Shown piece by piece: positions 45,604-54,577 of a stretch of 64,000 nt of DNA. The stretch is taken from contig NZ_CP102592.1 in assembly GCF_025666195.1 (NCBI RefSeq), positions 4,154,001 through 4,218,000 on the forward strand. The letters run 5' to 3'. The notes below the pieces were generated by a model. The model saw only the letters and a program-made list of their open reading frames with translations, was not told the DNA's origin and made no database searches. Position 1 is the stretch's first letter; each line of letters opens with the position of its first letter. This DNA comes from Xanthomonas sp. CFBP 8443. Lineage in GTDB: Bacteria > Pseudomonadota > Gammaproteobacteria > Xanthomonadales > Xanthomonadaceae. The position numbers and the translations under genes were made by a program.

Positions 45604-46275
45604 CTAGCGACCCTTCAGCACTCGCCAACCAGGGCCGTCCCGGCGAAGGCTTGCCATGCCCGGGACTCCGCTTCCATCGCAGAACGTCGTCGCAACCAAC
45701 ACGAGCGCAAGCCCTTCCGAATTCTGGATCGCCGCCCTGCTGATTCTCACCAGCCTAGGGCTGACGAGCTTGTCGCAGCTGTCTGGTTCTCCCAACACCG
45801 GCAGGTCCTCGGCTCGGTCGACATAGGTCACGCCAGACAGCATCGGGTCGGCATTGTAGGTCTGGCGCTGCGACAGGTTGTCGAGCAGCGCCTTTAACGG
45901 GGCAGGCCAAGAATCATCACTGTCATTGGCCAACGAGCCCTCGGGCCTGATCGTAAAGAACGTGTATTTGGCTTCCGGCCCTTCGTAGTCTGCCGACCGG
46001 AGCGTCGCAGACAGGCGGTCGAAGAAGATCGGCTCTTTGGGGCAGTCTCCCGACGGACCGCACAAAGGCGGCTTGCCCAGTTCGTTCAGGAGAAGGCTTC
46101 TCACGATCATTCTCTGATCGGATTCGGATGCGCTCACGAATTCGCGCCCTTGAGCGCGCCGCGCCTGCAACTCGTGCCAAGACCGCTTGGCCTGCGGATA
46201 GAAGAAGCCGCCCGTCACCATCACTGCGCCTGCGGCGGCGATCAGGAGTATTGCAGACGCCCGAATCTTCGGCAT
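45604..46275 (-). CDS. Membrane-anchored periplasmic protein, function unknown
   Basis: A 223-residue protein with one N-terminal hydrophobic segment (about residues 7-26) acting as signal anchor, then a soluble domain, probably periplasmic. It has five cysteines (CGPSGDC, DSCDKL, TTFCDG), which may pair. The C-terminal VPGMASLRRDGPGWRVLKGR resembles the end of many small secreted proteins. No family recognised. It lies in the A+T-richer patch and has no close co-oriented partner; the next gene downstream on the same strand starts 228 bp away. Confidence 0.65.
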   Translation of the reverse strand: MPKIRASAILLIAAAGAVMVTGGFFYPQAKRSWHELQARRAQGREFVSASESDQRMIVRSLLLNELGKPPLCGPSGDCPKEPIFFDRLSATLRSADYEGPEAKYTFFTIRPEGSLANDSDDSWPAPLKALLDNLSQRQTYNADPMLSGVTYVDRAEDLPVLGEPDSCDKLVSPRLVRISRAAIQNSEGLALVLVATTFCDGSGVPGMASLRRDGPGWRVLKGR

Positions 46276-46570
46276 GGATCCTAACGCCCAAGTTGAATGG
46301 AGTACACCATCGCATCAGTCGACGTACCTAGGCAGCGCCCGAAAGAGTCCGGAGCTGCCCGAACAAGCGGCGCTGCCATGACACCAGTAGCGATGAGAAT
46401 GCCGTATGGGTGAATCGCAGGGCAAACACCCGATGCAGAACACCTAGCGGCAGACCATGTTGACCATGCAGCAAGGCAGGTAGCTGCTCATGCATACCAC
46501 CAGCTGCATTACGTAGAACGCGCCACGGCGCCTGCGTGGACAGCCGGCTCTGGCAACATGCTCGACATCC
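46276..46570. other. Intergenic, no gene recognised
   Basis: About 295 bp of moderate G+C between two small genes. I see no convincing frame, repeat or terminator. Confidence 0.45.
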
Positions 46571-46846
46571 CTATTTACGAAAGCGCATCCACGCCAGAAA
46601 GGCGATCAACGCCACGCCAAGGGCGACGTCCGCCAACCCGAAGACGAGGTTGTACAGCGGCTGGCCGAGAAACGTCAGGTAGGCCTGCCGCAGACCACAG
46701 TTGAGACGGCAAGGCCCGATGCCGGCAGGTCGAAGAAAAAGCATGATCCAGCCGTAGCCGATGGTCGTGAGCCCCAGGAGCGTTCCGAACGCCAGAACAA
46801 GTCCAGAGGGTCGCCCGAGACGCAGACGTGGAGAGCGCTTCTTCAT
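46571..46846 (-). CDS. Small membrane protein, function unknown
   Basis: A 91-residue protein with two strong hydrophobic stretches (about 15-38 and 57-86), positively charged at both ends (MKKRSPRLRLGR and WMRFRK), and a cysteine pair in the loop (GPCRLNCGL) that could form a disulfide. ATG 46846 is preceded by a GGGCGG-like site. No family recognised. It marks the right side of the A+T-richer patch. Confidence 0.65.
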   Translation of the reverse strand: MKKRSPRLRLGRPSGLVLAFGTLLGLTTIGYGWIMLFLRPAGIGPCRLNCGLRQAYLTFLGQPLYNLVFGLADVALGVALIAFLAWMRFRK

Positions 46847-47047
46847 GCCGCCCGACTGCCATTGAACCGCCAAACGCGGTATCGCACCGGGCATCCACCA
46901 TCGCCAGGAGACAGAAAACCTGAGGTAACGCGGCCCATGGCCGTGATCGGCGCATCCGCGAAGACACGCGGCAAATGCCAGGCGGCGCTGCAACGCCGGG
47001 AATCGCCATGCGTCATCGACGGGAACACGCTACGCCAGGCGCGACGA

Positions 47048-48412
47048 TCAGTAAGCGAACTCGCGGAACACCGGATCGACGTTTTCCTGCCAGGCACCGT
47101 GGTACAGCGCCAGCTTGCGCTCGGCCGCGGTCTCGCCGGCGTGGAGGATCTCCACCAGCGGTTCCAGGAAGCGCGATTCGTCCTGGCCGTCGCCGTTCAG
47201 GCGGGCGCGGCGGCGCAGGCCGTCCAGCGCGATCTTCACCGACTCGGCGGCCAGGTCCTGCGCCGTGCCGTTGCGGAACGGCAGTTTCAGCGCCTGCCTG
47301 GGCACGCCGTCGCGCAGCGCGTGACGTTCGACCAGACTGAAGTCCTTGACCAGGTCCCAGGCCGCATCCAGCGCCGCGTCGTCGTACAGCAGGCCGACCC
47401 AGTACGCCGACAGCGCGCACAGGCGGCCCCACGGGCCGGCGTCGGCGCCGCGCATTTCCAGGTATTTCTTCAGCCGCACTTCCGGGAACGCGGTGGTCAT
47501 GTGATCGGACCAGTCGCGCAGCGTCGGCAGCGCGCCCGGCAGCGCCGGCAGCTTGCCCTGCATGAAATCGCGGAAGCTCTGCCCGCTGGCGTCGACGTAG
47601 GTGCCGTCGCGGTAGGAGAAGTACATCGGCACGTCGAGCAGGTAGTCGACGTAGCGCTCGTAGCCGAAGCCGTCCTCGAATACGAAGTCGAGCATGCCGG
47701 TGCGGTCGGCGTCGGTGTCGGTCCAGATGTGCGAGCGGTAGCTGAGGTAGCCGTTGGGCTTGCCCTCGGTGAACGGCGAGTCGGCGAACAGCGCGGTGGC
47801 GATCGGCTGCAGCGCCAACGACACGCGGAACTTCTTGATCATGTCCGCTTCGGTCGCGTAGTCCAGGTTGACCTGAACCGTGCAGGTGCGGGTCATCATG
47901 TCCAGGCCGAGCGCGCCGACCTTGGGCATGTAGTTCTTCATGATCTGGTAGCGGCCCTTGGGCATCCACGGCATCTCGTCGCGGCGCCACTTCGGCTGGA
48001 AGCCCATGCCGAGGAACCCCAGGCCCAGTTCGTCGGCGACCTGCTTGACCTCGTTGAGGTGGCTGCCCACTTCCACGCAGGTGTCGTGGATGGTTTCCAG
48101 CGGCGCGCCCGACAGTTCCAGCTGGCCGGCCGGCTCCAGCGTCACCGAGGCGCCGTCGCGCAGCAGCGCGATGGTGCGCCCGCCTTCGAGCACCGGCTCC
48201 CAGCCGAAGCGGGTCAGGCCGTTGAGCAGGGCCTCGATGCCGCGCTCGCCTTCGAAGGTCGGCGGGCGCAGGTCGTCCAGGCGGAAGCCAAACTTCTCGT
48301 GTTCGGTGCCGATGCGCCACTGCGCTTCGGGCTTCTCGCCGGAGGCCAGCACCTCGACCAGTTCGGTGCGGTCGGTGATCGGCGTTTCGGCAACGTGGCT
48401 GGGGCTCGACAA
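47048..48412 (-). CDS. gshA: Glutamate-cysteine ligase (plant/alphaproteobacterial type)
   Basis: A 454-residue cytoplasmic enzyme that joins glutamate and cysteine with ATP, the first step of glutathione synthesis. It belongs to the GCS2-type ligase family also found in plants: [44 protein letters not shown] and [23 protein letters not shown] are diagnostic. There is no ATG before the conserved start; TTG 48412 is the only candidate in frame. The glutathione it feeds is needed by the formaldehyde cluster and the CGFS glutaredoxin in this window. Transcribed alone, divergent from the VIT-family gene. Confidence 0.93.
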   Translation of the reverse strand: MSSPSHVAETPITDRTELVEVLASGEKPEAQWRIGTEHEKFGFRLDDLRPPTFEGERGIEALLNGLTRFGWEPVLEGGRTIALLRDGASVTLEPAGQLELSGAPLETIHDTCVEVGSHLNEVKQVADELGLGFLGMGFQPKWRRDEMPWMPKGRYQIMKNYMPKVGALGLDMMTRTCTVQVNLDYATEADMIKKFRVSLALQPIATALFADSPFTEGKPNGYLSYRSHIWTDTDADRTGMLDFVFEDGFGYERYVDYLLDVPMYFSYRDGTYVDASGQSFRDFMQGKLPALPGALPTLRDWSDHMTTAFPEVRLKKYLEMRGADAGPWGRLCALSAYWVGLLYDDAALDAAWDLVKDFSLVERHALRDGVPRQALKLPFRNGTAQDLAAESVKIALDGLRRRARLNGDGQDESRFLEPLVEILHAGETAAERKLALYHGAWQENVDPVFREFAY

Positions 48413-48631
48413 GGGCAGGCTCGCACGGAAGATGAGGCGATGTGGGGATGGCCCGCCGACATCGCAAGGGCCGCACTATAACGTGACCGGCGCCCGGCCC
48501 ACATCGCTACCGGCGGTGCTGCAGCATTCCACATCCGCCGGGTTCGCGCCGGCGCGAGTGAGACGCAGCACTGCCGGCGGCGCCACGCTCGGCTAGGCTG
48601 CAGGCCTGTTCCCCCGCCATGCAGGCCGCCG

Positions 48632-49327
48632 ATGCGCCCCGCCCATTCCGAACTGCATCGCGCCGACCGCGCCGGCTGGCTGCGCGCCGCGGTGCTCGGC
48701 GCCAACGACGGCATCCTGTCGGTGGCCGGGCTGGTGGTCGGCGTGGCCAGCAGCGGTGCGCCCGCGCCGGCGGTGCTGGCGACCGGCATCGCCGGCCTGG
48801 TCGCCGGCGCGATGTCGATGGCCGCCGGCGAATATGTCTCGGTGCAGTCGCAGGTGGACACCGAGCGCGCCGACCTGGCGATCGAGCGCCGCGAACTGCG
48901 CGAGGACCCGCACAGCGAGCTGGACGAACTCGCCGCCATCTACCGCCAGCGCGGGCTGGATGCGGCGCTGGCGCGCCAGGTCGCCGAGCAGCTGACCGCG
49001 CACGACGCGCTGGGCGCGCATGCGCGCGACGAACTGGGCATCACCGAGACCTTGCGCGCACGGCCGCTGCAGGCCGCGCTGGCATCGGCGGCCGCGTTCT
49101 GCTGCGGTGCGGCGCTGCCGATCCTGGCCGCGATGCTGGCGCCGGCGAGCCGCCAGGTGGGGGTGACCGTCGCGGCGACGCTGCTCGGGCTGTCGCTGAC
49201 CGGCGCCCTGGCGGCGCGCGCCGGCGGCGCGTCCGGGGTGCGCGGCGCGGTGCGCGTGGTGTTCTGGGGTGCGGCGGCGATGCTCGCCACCGGCGCGGTC
49301 GGCCGGCTGTTCGGCGTGCAGGTCTGA
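48632..49327 (+). CDS. VIT1/CCC1-family metal transporter
   Basis: A 231-residue membrane protein of the VIT1/CCC1 family (iron/manganese transporters). The N-terminal LRAAVLGANDGILSVAGLVVGVA and AGAMSMAAGEYVSVQSQ are the conserved first helices; a cytosolic metal-binding helical part with many Glu residues (about 75-130) follows, then three hydrophobic segments (about 143-228). It probably removes Fe2+ or Mn2+ from the cytoplasm. ATG 48632 is taken from the family start. No regulator is adjacent. Confidence 0.88.
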   Translation: MRPAHSELHRADRAGWLRAAVLGANDGILSVAGLVVGVASSGAPAPAVLATGIAGLVAGAMSMAAGEYVSVQSQVDTERADLAIERRELREDPHSELDELAAIYRQRGLDAALARQVAEQLTAHDALGAHARDELGITETLRARPLQAALASAAAFCCGAALPILAAMLAPASRQVGVTVAATLLGLSLTGALAARAGGASGVRGAVRVVFWGAAAMLATGAVGRLFGVQV

Positions 49328-49542
49328 TCCGACGCTTCACGGCGGACCCGCGACCGGAGCGATCGCCTTCCTGGCGTTCCAGCGGGTCCGGGCGGCTTGG
49401 CGACGTGCACCGAACAGCATGACCAGCGCAACGGCACCCGTCTTCACCAACGACATTAGCCGATCGCAACTGCGCCAACGGCAGGCCGCAGCGCGCCGGC
49501 AGCGGGCATGCAGCGCTACGCGCTGCTGTAGCATCGTCTTCG

Positions 49543-50373
49543 ATGGCCGATACCCACGACCCCGAATTCCTGCTGCTTGCGCAACTGGCGACGCTGGTGG
49601 AGTGCGAACGTGCCGAAGGCTACGCCTGCATCGCCGCGCGCAGCGAACACGGCGCGCGCTCGGTCGACATCCCGCGGCCGCAGCTGGCGATCCTGCTGCA
49701 GGGCCGCAAGCAGGTGCGCACCGCGACGCAGGCGCTGGAGTTCGTGCCGGGCGATCTGTTTCTGGTGACCCGGCGCTGCCGCATCGACGTGGTCAACATT
49801 CCCGACCCGCACAGCGGCCTGTACCTGACCGCGGTGATCCCGCTGTGCGAGGAAGCGCTGAGCGCGGCGCGCACGTTGTGGAACGAGCCGCTGCCGGCGG
49901 CCGGCGAGGAACTGGCGCGGCTGCGCGCGGTCGAGTTCGGAAGCGCGTTGCTGCAGTGGCGGCAGGCGCTGCAGGATGGCCACTACACCGAAGCCAGGCT
50001 GGCGCTGGCGGCGCTGGTGGTCGCGTTCTGCCGGCGCGGCCACGGCGGATTGCTGTTGCCGCCCGCGCCGAGTGTCGCCGCGCAGGTGCGCGAACTGGTC
50101 GCGGCGCAGCCGCAGCGCGCATGGCGTTCGCGCGATCTCGAGGATAGCCTGGGGCTGAGCGGTGCGACCCTGCGCCGGCACCTGGCCGGCGAAGGCACCA
50201 CGTTGCGCGAGCTGATCGTCGACGCGCGCCTGGCGCATGCGATGGAACTGCTCTACACCACCCGCTGGCCGCTGAAGACGGTGGCCGCGCGCGCCGGCTA
50301 CCGCTCCACGCGCAGTTTCAGCCAGCGCTTCCAGCAGCGCTACGGCCTGGATCCGGCGAGCATCGGCAACTAG
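49543..50373 (+). CDS. AraC-family transcriptional regulator
   Basis: A 276-residue regulator with an AraC_N-type ligand-binding half (about 15-170: IPRPQLAILLQGRKQV, VPGDLFLVTR) and a C-terminal double helix-turn-helix (about 190-272: DLEDSLGLSGATLRRHL, KTVAARAGYRSTRSFSQRFQQRYG). The ligand is unknown. It lies 129 bp upstream of the metallo-beta-lactamase-fold gene on the same strand, which it may control. Confidence 0.87.
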   Translation: MADTHDPEFLLLAQLATLVECERAEGYACIAARSEHGARSVDIPRPQLAILLQGRKQVRTATQALEFVPGDLFLVTRRCRIDVVNIPDPHSGLYLTAVIPLCEEALSAARTLWNEPLPAAGEELARLRAVEFGSALLQWRQALQDGHYTEARLALAALVVAFCRRGHGGLLLPPAPSVAAQVRELVAAQPQRAWRSRDLEDSLGLSGATLRRHLAGEGTTLRELIVDARLAHAMELLYTTRWPLKTVAARAGYRSTRSFSQRFQQRYGLDPASIGN

Positions 50374-50502
50374 ACCCAGTTGCGCCACGCGCAACGCACC
50401 ACGCCGCGAGCGCCGCGCGCAGCCGAATGAGCGAATCGCGCAGCGCCATCCGCGCAGCATGCACGGACCGCGGCGAACGCCGCTTCCCTGCTGGAACGTC
50501 TC

Positions 50503-51495
50503 ATGCCCGTTTTCGTATCGCGCCCACTGGCCCTGCTGGCGCTGGCCGCCGCCATGGCCGTCTCGTCGCCGCCGGCCGCCCGTGCCGCCGCGCCGGCCGC
50601 ACCGGCCAGCCAGGTTCCCGGCGTCTATCGCCAGGCGATCGGCACGCTGCGCGTCACCGCGCTGTTCGACGGCACGGTGCCGTTGCCGCGCGCGCAACTG
50701 TCCAATCTGGAGTCCGGCGCGATCGCGCGCCTGCTCGACCACCGCTACGTGCCCGAGACGCCGCAGGGTCTGCAGACCGCGGTCAACGCCTACCTGATCC
50801 AGGACGGCACGCACCTGACTCTGGTCGATACCGGCACCGCCGCCTGCTTCGGCCCCGGCCTGGGCCAGGTGCTGGCGAACCTGCGCGCGGCCGGTTACAC
50901 GCCGGCGCAGGTGGACGACGTGCTGCTGACCCACGCCCATCCCGACCACATGTGCGGCCTGCTCGATGCGCAGGGACAGGCCGCCTATCCCAACGCCACG
51001 GTGTGGCTGAGCGCGGCCGATGCCGCGTACTGGCTGGATCCGGCCAGCGAAGCGGGCGCACCGCAGATGCTGAAGTTCGCATTCCCGCTGGCGCGCGCGG
51101 CGGCGGCGCCCTACCAGGCCAAGGATCGGCTGCGCCGCTTCCGGCCCGGCGACGCGCTGCCCGGCAACGCTGTAGCGCTGGACACGCACGGCCACACTCC
51201 TGGCCACGTGTCCTATCGCTTCGACGGCGGTGGCGGCCAGCAGCTGCTGGTGTGGGGCGATCTGGTGCACTACCACGCGGTGCAGTTCGCGCAGCCGCAG
51301 GCCTCCTACGAGGCCGACAGCGATCGCGCTGCGGCGATCGCCGCGCGCAAGCGGACCATGGCGCATGCCGCCGACGGCGGCTGGTGGATCGCCGGCGCGC
51401 ATCTGCCGTTCCCGGGACTGGGCCATGTGCGCCGCGACGGCGCTGCGTTCGCCTGGGTCCCCGCCGAGTTCGCGCCGCTGCCGGCGACGCCTTGA
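50503..51495 (+). CDS. Exported metallo-beta-lactamase-fold hydrolase
   Basis: A 330-residue secreted hydrolase. The signal peptide spans about residues 1-29 (AARAAAP). The metal-binding motif is THAHPDH with His144, His146, Asp148 and His149; later ligands are in HGHTPGHVSY, WGDLVH and IAGAHLPF. The layout matches the periplasmic MBL-fold family related to quorum-quenching lactonases and other esterases (NAYLIQDGTHLTLVDTG). The substrate is not known. It follows an AraC regulator, and its stop is followed by a repeat array. Confidence 0.87.
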   Translation: MPVFVSRPLALLALAAAMAVSSPPAARAAAPAAPASQVPGVYRQAIGTLRVTALFDGTVPLPRAQLSNLESGAIARLLDHRYVPETPQGLQTAVNAYLIQDGTHLTLVDTGTAACFGPGLGQVLANLRAAGYTPAQVDDVLLTHAHPDHMCGLLDAQGQAAYPNATVWLSAADAAYWLDPASEAGAPQMLKFAFPLARAAAAPYQAKDRLRRFRPGDALPGNAVALDTHGHTPGHVSYRFDGGGGQQLLVWGDLVHYHAVQFAQPQASYEADSDRAAAIAARKRTMAHAADGGWWIAGAHLPFPGLGHVRRDGAAFAWVPAEFAPLPATP

Positions 51496-51500
51496 GTGCA

Positions 51501-51810
51501 GCCTTCTCCCGGCGGGAGAAGGAAGAACAGCCGCGGCGCGCTTGAGCCCCTCTCCCGTCGGGAGAGGGGTTGGGGTGAGGGTACGGCGCGAAGCGTCTCG
51601 CGGAGTTTGGGTACACGAGGCTTCGCCCGTACCCTCATCCGCCCCTGCGGGGCACCTTCCCCCGAAAAGGGGGCCATGGTCCCGAGGGGAGAAGGAAGAA
51701 GCCAAGCCCCTCTCCCACCGGGAGAGGGGTTGGGGTGAGGGTCCGGCGCGAAGCGTCTCGATGAGTCTGGATGCACGAGGCCACGCCCGTACCCGCATCC
51801 GCCCCTACGG
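51501..51810. repeat. Second array of the ~149-bp Xanthomonas-type repeat
   Basis: A partial unit (from 51501), a full unit (from about 51545, with an insertion GAAAAGGGGGCCATGGTCCC at 51664-51683) and a truncated unit (51704-51810). Sequence matches the array at 4644-5092. It separates the MBL-fold gene from the convergent engB gene. From 51811 to 51918 nothing is recognised. Confidence 0.88.
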
Positions 51811-51918
51811 CGCCCGGCATCGCGCTTGCGATGCAGCCAACGCAGACACGACCGCCGCTTGCTGCCGATCGCAGGCAGCACCTGCGCAGAAGACGCCGGA
51901 GGTCCGGCGCCGCCGCAC

Positions 51919-52542
51919 TCATTCCGTAGCGGTCGGCTCCGTATCCAGCCCCAGCCAGCCACCGACGATACCGCGCGCCTCGTCCACGCCCTGGCGGGTC
52001 TCGCCAGAAAACAGCTGCACGCTGACCGTGTCGCCGAAGGAACTGGACAGGTCCTTGCGCACCTGCTGCAGCGCCTGCGCCTGCTGGCCGCGGCCGAGCT
52101 TGTCGGCCTTGGTCAGCAACGCGTGCGCCGGCAGCCCGCGCTGCACCGCGTAACCGAGCATCTGCCGGTCGTAGTCCTTCAGCGGGTGGCGGATGTCCAT
52201 CACCACTACAAGGCCGCGCAGGGCGTCGCGGGTGCGGAAATACTTGTCGATGAACGACTGCCAGTGCGCCTGCAGCTCCAGCGGCACCTTGGCGTAGCCG
52301 TAGCCGGGCAGGTCCACCAGATAGCGTTCGGGCTGGATCTGGAAGAACACCAGCTGCTGGGTGCGGCCGGGGGTCTTGGACACGCGGGCCAGCGCGTTCT
52401 GACGGGTGAGCGCATTCAGCGCGCTGGATTTGCCGGCGTTGGAGCGGCCGGCGAAGGCCACCTCCCAGCCCCCGTCCTCCGGCAGCTGCCGGGGGTTGTG
52501 GGCGGAAAGCAGATACTGGGCACGTTCTATTAGGAGCGACAT
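51919..52542 (-). CDS. engB: Ribosome biogenesis GTP-binding protein EngB/YsxC
   Basis: A 207-residue GTPase needed for 50S subunit assembly. G1 is AGRSNAGKSS (about residues 31-40), G2 the threonine in KTPGRTQ, G3 DLPGYGYAK and G4 TKADKL. Length is normal. ATG 52542 fits the family start (SLLIERAQYLLSAHNPRQLP). It is divergent from the cytochrome c4 gene, 129 bp away, an arrangement common in xanthomonads and pseudomonads. Confidence 0.95.
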   Translation of the reverse strand: MSLLIERAQYLLSAHNPRQLPEDGGWEVAFAGRSNAGKSSALNALTRQNALARVSKTPGRTQQLVFFQIQPERYLVDLPGYGYAKVPLELQAHWQSFIDKYFRTRDALRGLVVVMDIRHPLKDYDRQMLGYAVQRGLPAHALLTKADKLGRGQQAQALQQVRKDLSSSFGDTVSVQLFSGETRQGVDEARGIVGGWLGLDTEPTATE

Positions 52543-52671
52543 GGCGCTAGGATCGCACGTCCGCCGGCCCGGGCGGGGTTCATTGACCGGCAGGGCGCGG
52601 CGCAGGGATAATCGCGCGAATGCGGTCGCCGGCCCGGCAGCCGCGGGTCGGGTCACACGGAGCTTCAGCTA

Positions 52672-53493
52672 ATGCGCCACGCTCGCGTTCTTGCCTTTGC
52701 TGGTCTAGCGGTTTCCGCCGCCGCTGCGGTCGCGTTCGCGCAGACCTCGGTGGTTCCCATTCCGGACAACGCGCCGGTGCGTACCGCGCCGCTGGAAGGC
52801 GACGTCAGCAAGGCCGCCTGGGGCGATGCCAAGGCCGGCCAGGCCAAGGCCGCGTCCTGCGCCGCCTGCCACGGTGCCGACGGCAATCCGTCGATCGCGA
52901 TGTATCCGCGCATCGCCGGCCAGAGCGAGCGCTACAGCGCGCGGCAGATGGCCTTGATCGCGCACGGCGAACGCACCACCGGCGCGGTCGCCGCGATGGT
53001 CCCGTTCGTGCAGCCGCTGAGCGCGCAGGACATGCGCGACATCGGCGCCTATTTCGCCACGCAGAAGGCCGGCGCCGGCATCGCCGACGACGCGGTGGTC
53101 AGCGATGGCCCGTATGCGGGCATGAAGTTCTACGAGGTCGGCCAGCAGCTGTACCGCGGCGGCGATCCGGCGCGCGGGATTCCAGCGTGCATGGCCTGCC
53201 ACGGCCCCACCGGCGCCGGCAATCCTGGCCCGGCGTATCCGCACCTGGGCGGCCAGCACGCCGACTACGTGGCGCGGCGCCTGCAGGAGTACCAGTCCGG
53301 CACCACCCAGGAACGCGATCCGGCGCTGTTCAAGATCATGGCGCAGGTGGCCAAGCCCTTGACCGAGCAGGAAATGAAGGCACTGGGCAGTTATCTGCAG
53401 GGCCTGCACGATCGCGCCGACGACGCGGCCGCGGCGCAGGTCACGCCAGCGCAAGCGGCGCCACAACCGGTCGCGCCTGCGCAACAATCCTGA
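52672..53493 (+). CDS. Dihaem cytochrome c4
   Basis: A 273-residue periplasmic dihaem cytochrome c4 that carries electrons to terminal oxidases. The signal peptide is about residues 1-23. Two haem sites are visible: CAACH at 63-67 and CMACH at 173-177, each followed by the usual GADGN or GPTGAGNPGPAYP loop, and methionines for the sixth ligand lie in AAMVPFVQPL and KIMAQVAKPL. The C-terminal tail is alanine/glutamine/proline-rich. It is followed by an intrinsic terminator at 53534-53564. Confidence 0.92.
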   Translation: MRHARVLAFAGLAVSAAAAVAFAQTSVVPIPDNAPVRTAPLEGDVSKAAWGDAKAGQAKAASCAACHGADGNPSIAMYPRIAGQSERYSARQMALIAHGERTTGAVAAMVPFVQPLSAQDMRDIGAYFATQKAGAGIADDAVVSDGPYAGMKFYEVGQQLYRGGDPARGIPACMACHGPTGAGNPGPAYPHLGGQHADYVARRLQEYQSGTTQERDPALFKIMAQVAKPLTEQEMKALGSYLQGLHDRADDAAAAQVTPAQAAPQPVAPAQQS

Positions 53494-53533
53494 TCGCGCG
53501 CCGCCGCGGCGGCGCCGGACCGCTTCCCTCTCG

Positions 53534-53564
53534 CGCCGGTCGTCACGACCGGCGTTCGTTTTTT
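53534..53564 (+). terminator. Intrinsic terminator after the cytochrome c4 gene
   Basis: An inverted repeat CGCCGGTCGT (53534-53543) / ACGACCGGCG (53545-53554) is followed by TTCGTTTTTT. It lies 41 bases after the cytochrome stop and just before the dsbA ribosome site, so most transcription should end here and dsbA needs its own promoter or readthrough. Confidence 0.85.
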
Positions 53565-53578
53565 GCCATGGAGATCGC

Positions 53579-54220
53579 ATGAACCGTCTGCCCCGCCTGC
53601 TGCTGTGCCTGCTCACCCTGATGCCGCTGGGCGCCTGCGCGCAGCCCAAGGCCGCCACCGTGGTCGAAGGCGAGGACTACGCGCTGATCGCCAAGCCGCA
53701 GCCGTTCGCGCCGCTGGCCGGCAAGATCGAGGTGGTGGAGGTGTTCGGCTACACCTGCCCGCACTGCGCGCACTTCGAGCCGATCCTGGAAGAGTGGACG
53801 CGCAAGCAGGGCAAGGATGTGCGGGTGACGCTGGTGCCGGGCGCGTTCGGCGGTTTCTGGGACAGCTACGCCAGTGCGTTCTACGCCGCGCAGAAGCTGG
53901 GCGTGCAGACCCGCAGCCACCACGCGCTGTTCGAGGCGATCCACGACAAGCACAGCGTGCCGGTGCAGAACGTGGCGCCGGAGGAGCTGGCTGCGTTCTA
54001 TGCCGCGTACGGAGTCAAGCCGCAGGACTTCGTCGCCGCCTACAACAGCCCGCAGGTGGCCGCGCAGGTCAAGGCCGCGCGCGATTTCGCCGCGCGCACC
54101 GAGATCCCCGGCACCCCGGCGCTGGTGATCAACGGCAAGTACCTGGTCAAGGGCAAGAACTTCCAGGACATGCTGCGCATCGCCGATGCGCTGGTCGCCC
54201 GCGAGCGCGCGGGCAAGTAA
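53579..54220 (+). CDS. dsbA: Thiol:disulfide interchange protein DsbA, first copy
   Basis: A 213-residue DsbA-type oxidase that puts disulfide bonds into periplasmic proteins. The active site is CPHC (Cys60-Cys63) in FGYTCPHCAHF, and the cis-proline loop is IPGTPAL. The N-terminus ends in a lipobox LGAC (Cys20), so it is probably a lipoprotein rather than free in the periplasm. A GGAG ribosome site precedes ATG 53579. The paralogue follows 357 bp downstream; Xylella fastidiosa also has tandem dsbA genes. Confidence 0.92.
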   Translation: MNRLPRLLLCLLTLMPLGACAQPKAATVVEGEDYALIAKPQPFAPLAGKIEVVEVFGYTCPHCAHFEPILEEWTRKQGKDVRVTLVPGAFGGFWDSYASAFYAAQKLGVQTRSHHALFEAIHDKHSVPVQNVAPEELAAFYAAYGVKPQDFVAAYNSPQVAAQVKAARDFAARTEIPGTPALVINGKYLVKGKNFQDMLRIADALVARERAGK

Positions 54221-54577
54221 TCCGGCGGGCGCTTCATCCCTTCTTGAGCACGTCGCGCCGTTGTTGCGCGTGCATGCGACAAGGAAGAGGCAGGAAGTCG
54301 CGCCCAAGCGATGAAGCGGCCGCGTGCGTGCGCAAGAGCGGCGCTGCGGGTTGGGCCTGCAGGCCGGCGGCCGCGCGGCTTGACCTGATCGCCAGTCGGG
54401 CGCTACGCCACGCAGCGCCAACTGACTGCCTGCCAGACCCAATGCGGCCTGCTCAGGGAGGAATGACACGTCCGGCAGCGCGGCGCTTCATCCGCACCAT
54501 GGCATCATGACGGGGTTGCCTGTCGCGCTTTTTCGGCGCGGCCGGCGTTTGCCCCCATCCTGCTGGAGATGCCGCCG
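54221..54577. other. Region between the two dsbA genes, no gene recognised
   Basis: About 357 bp with no convincing frame, repeat or terminator. It may hold the promoter of the second dsbA gene. Confidence 0.45.

Noticed and set aside
46862..48481. Long plus-strand frame opposite gshA
   Set aside because: Composition and lack of motifs mark it as antisense shadow of the ligase gene.
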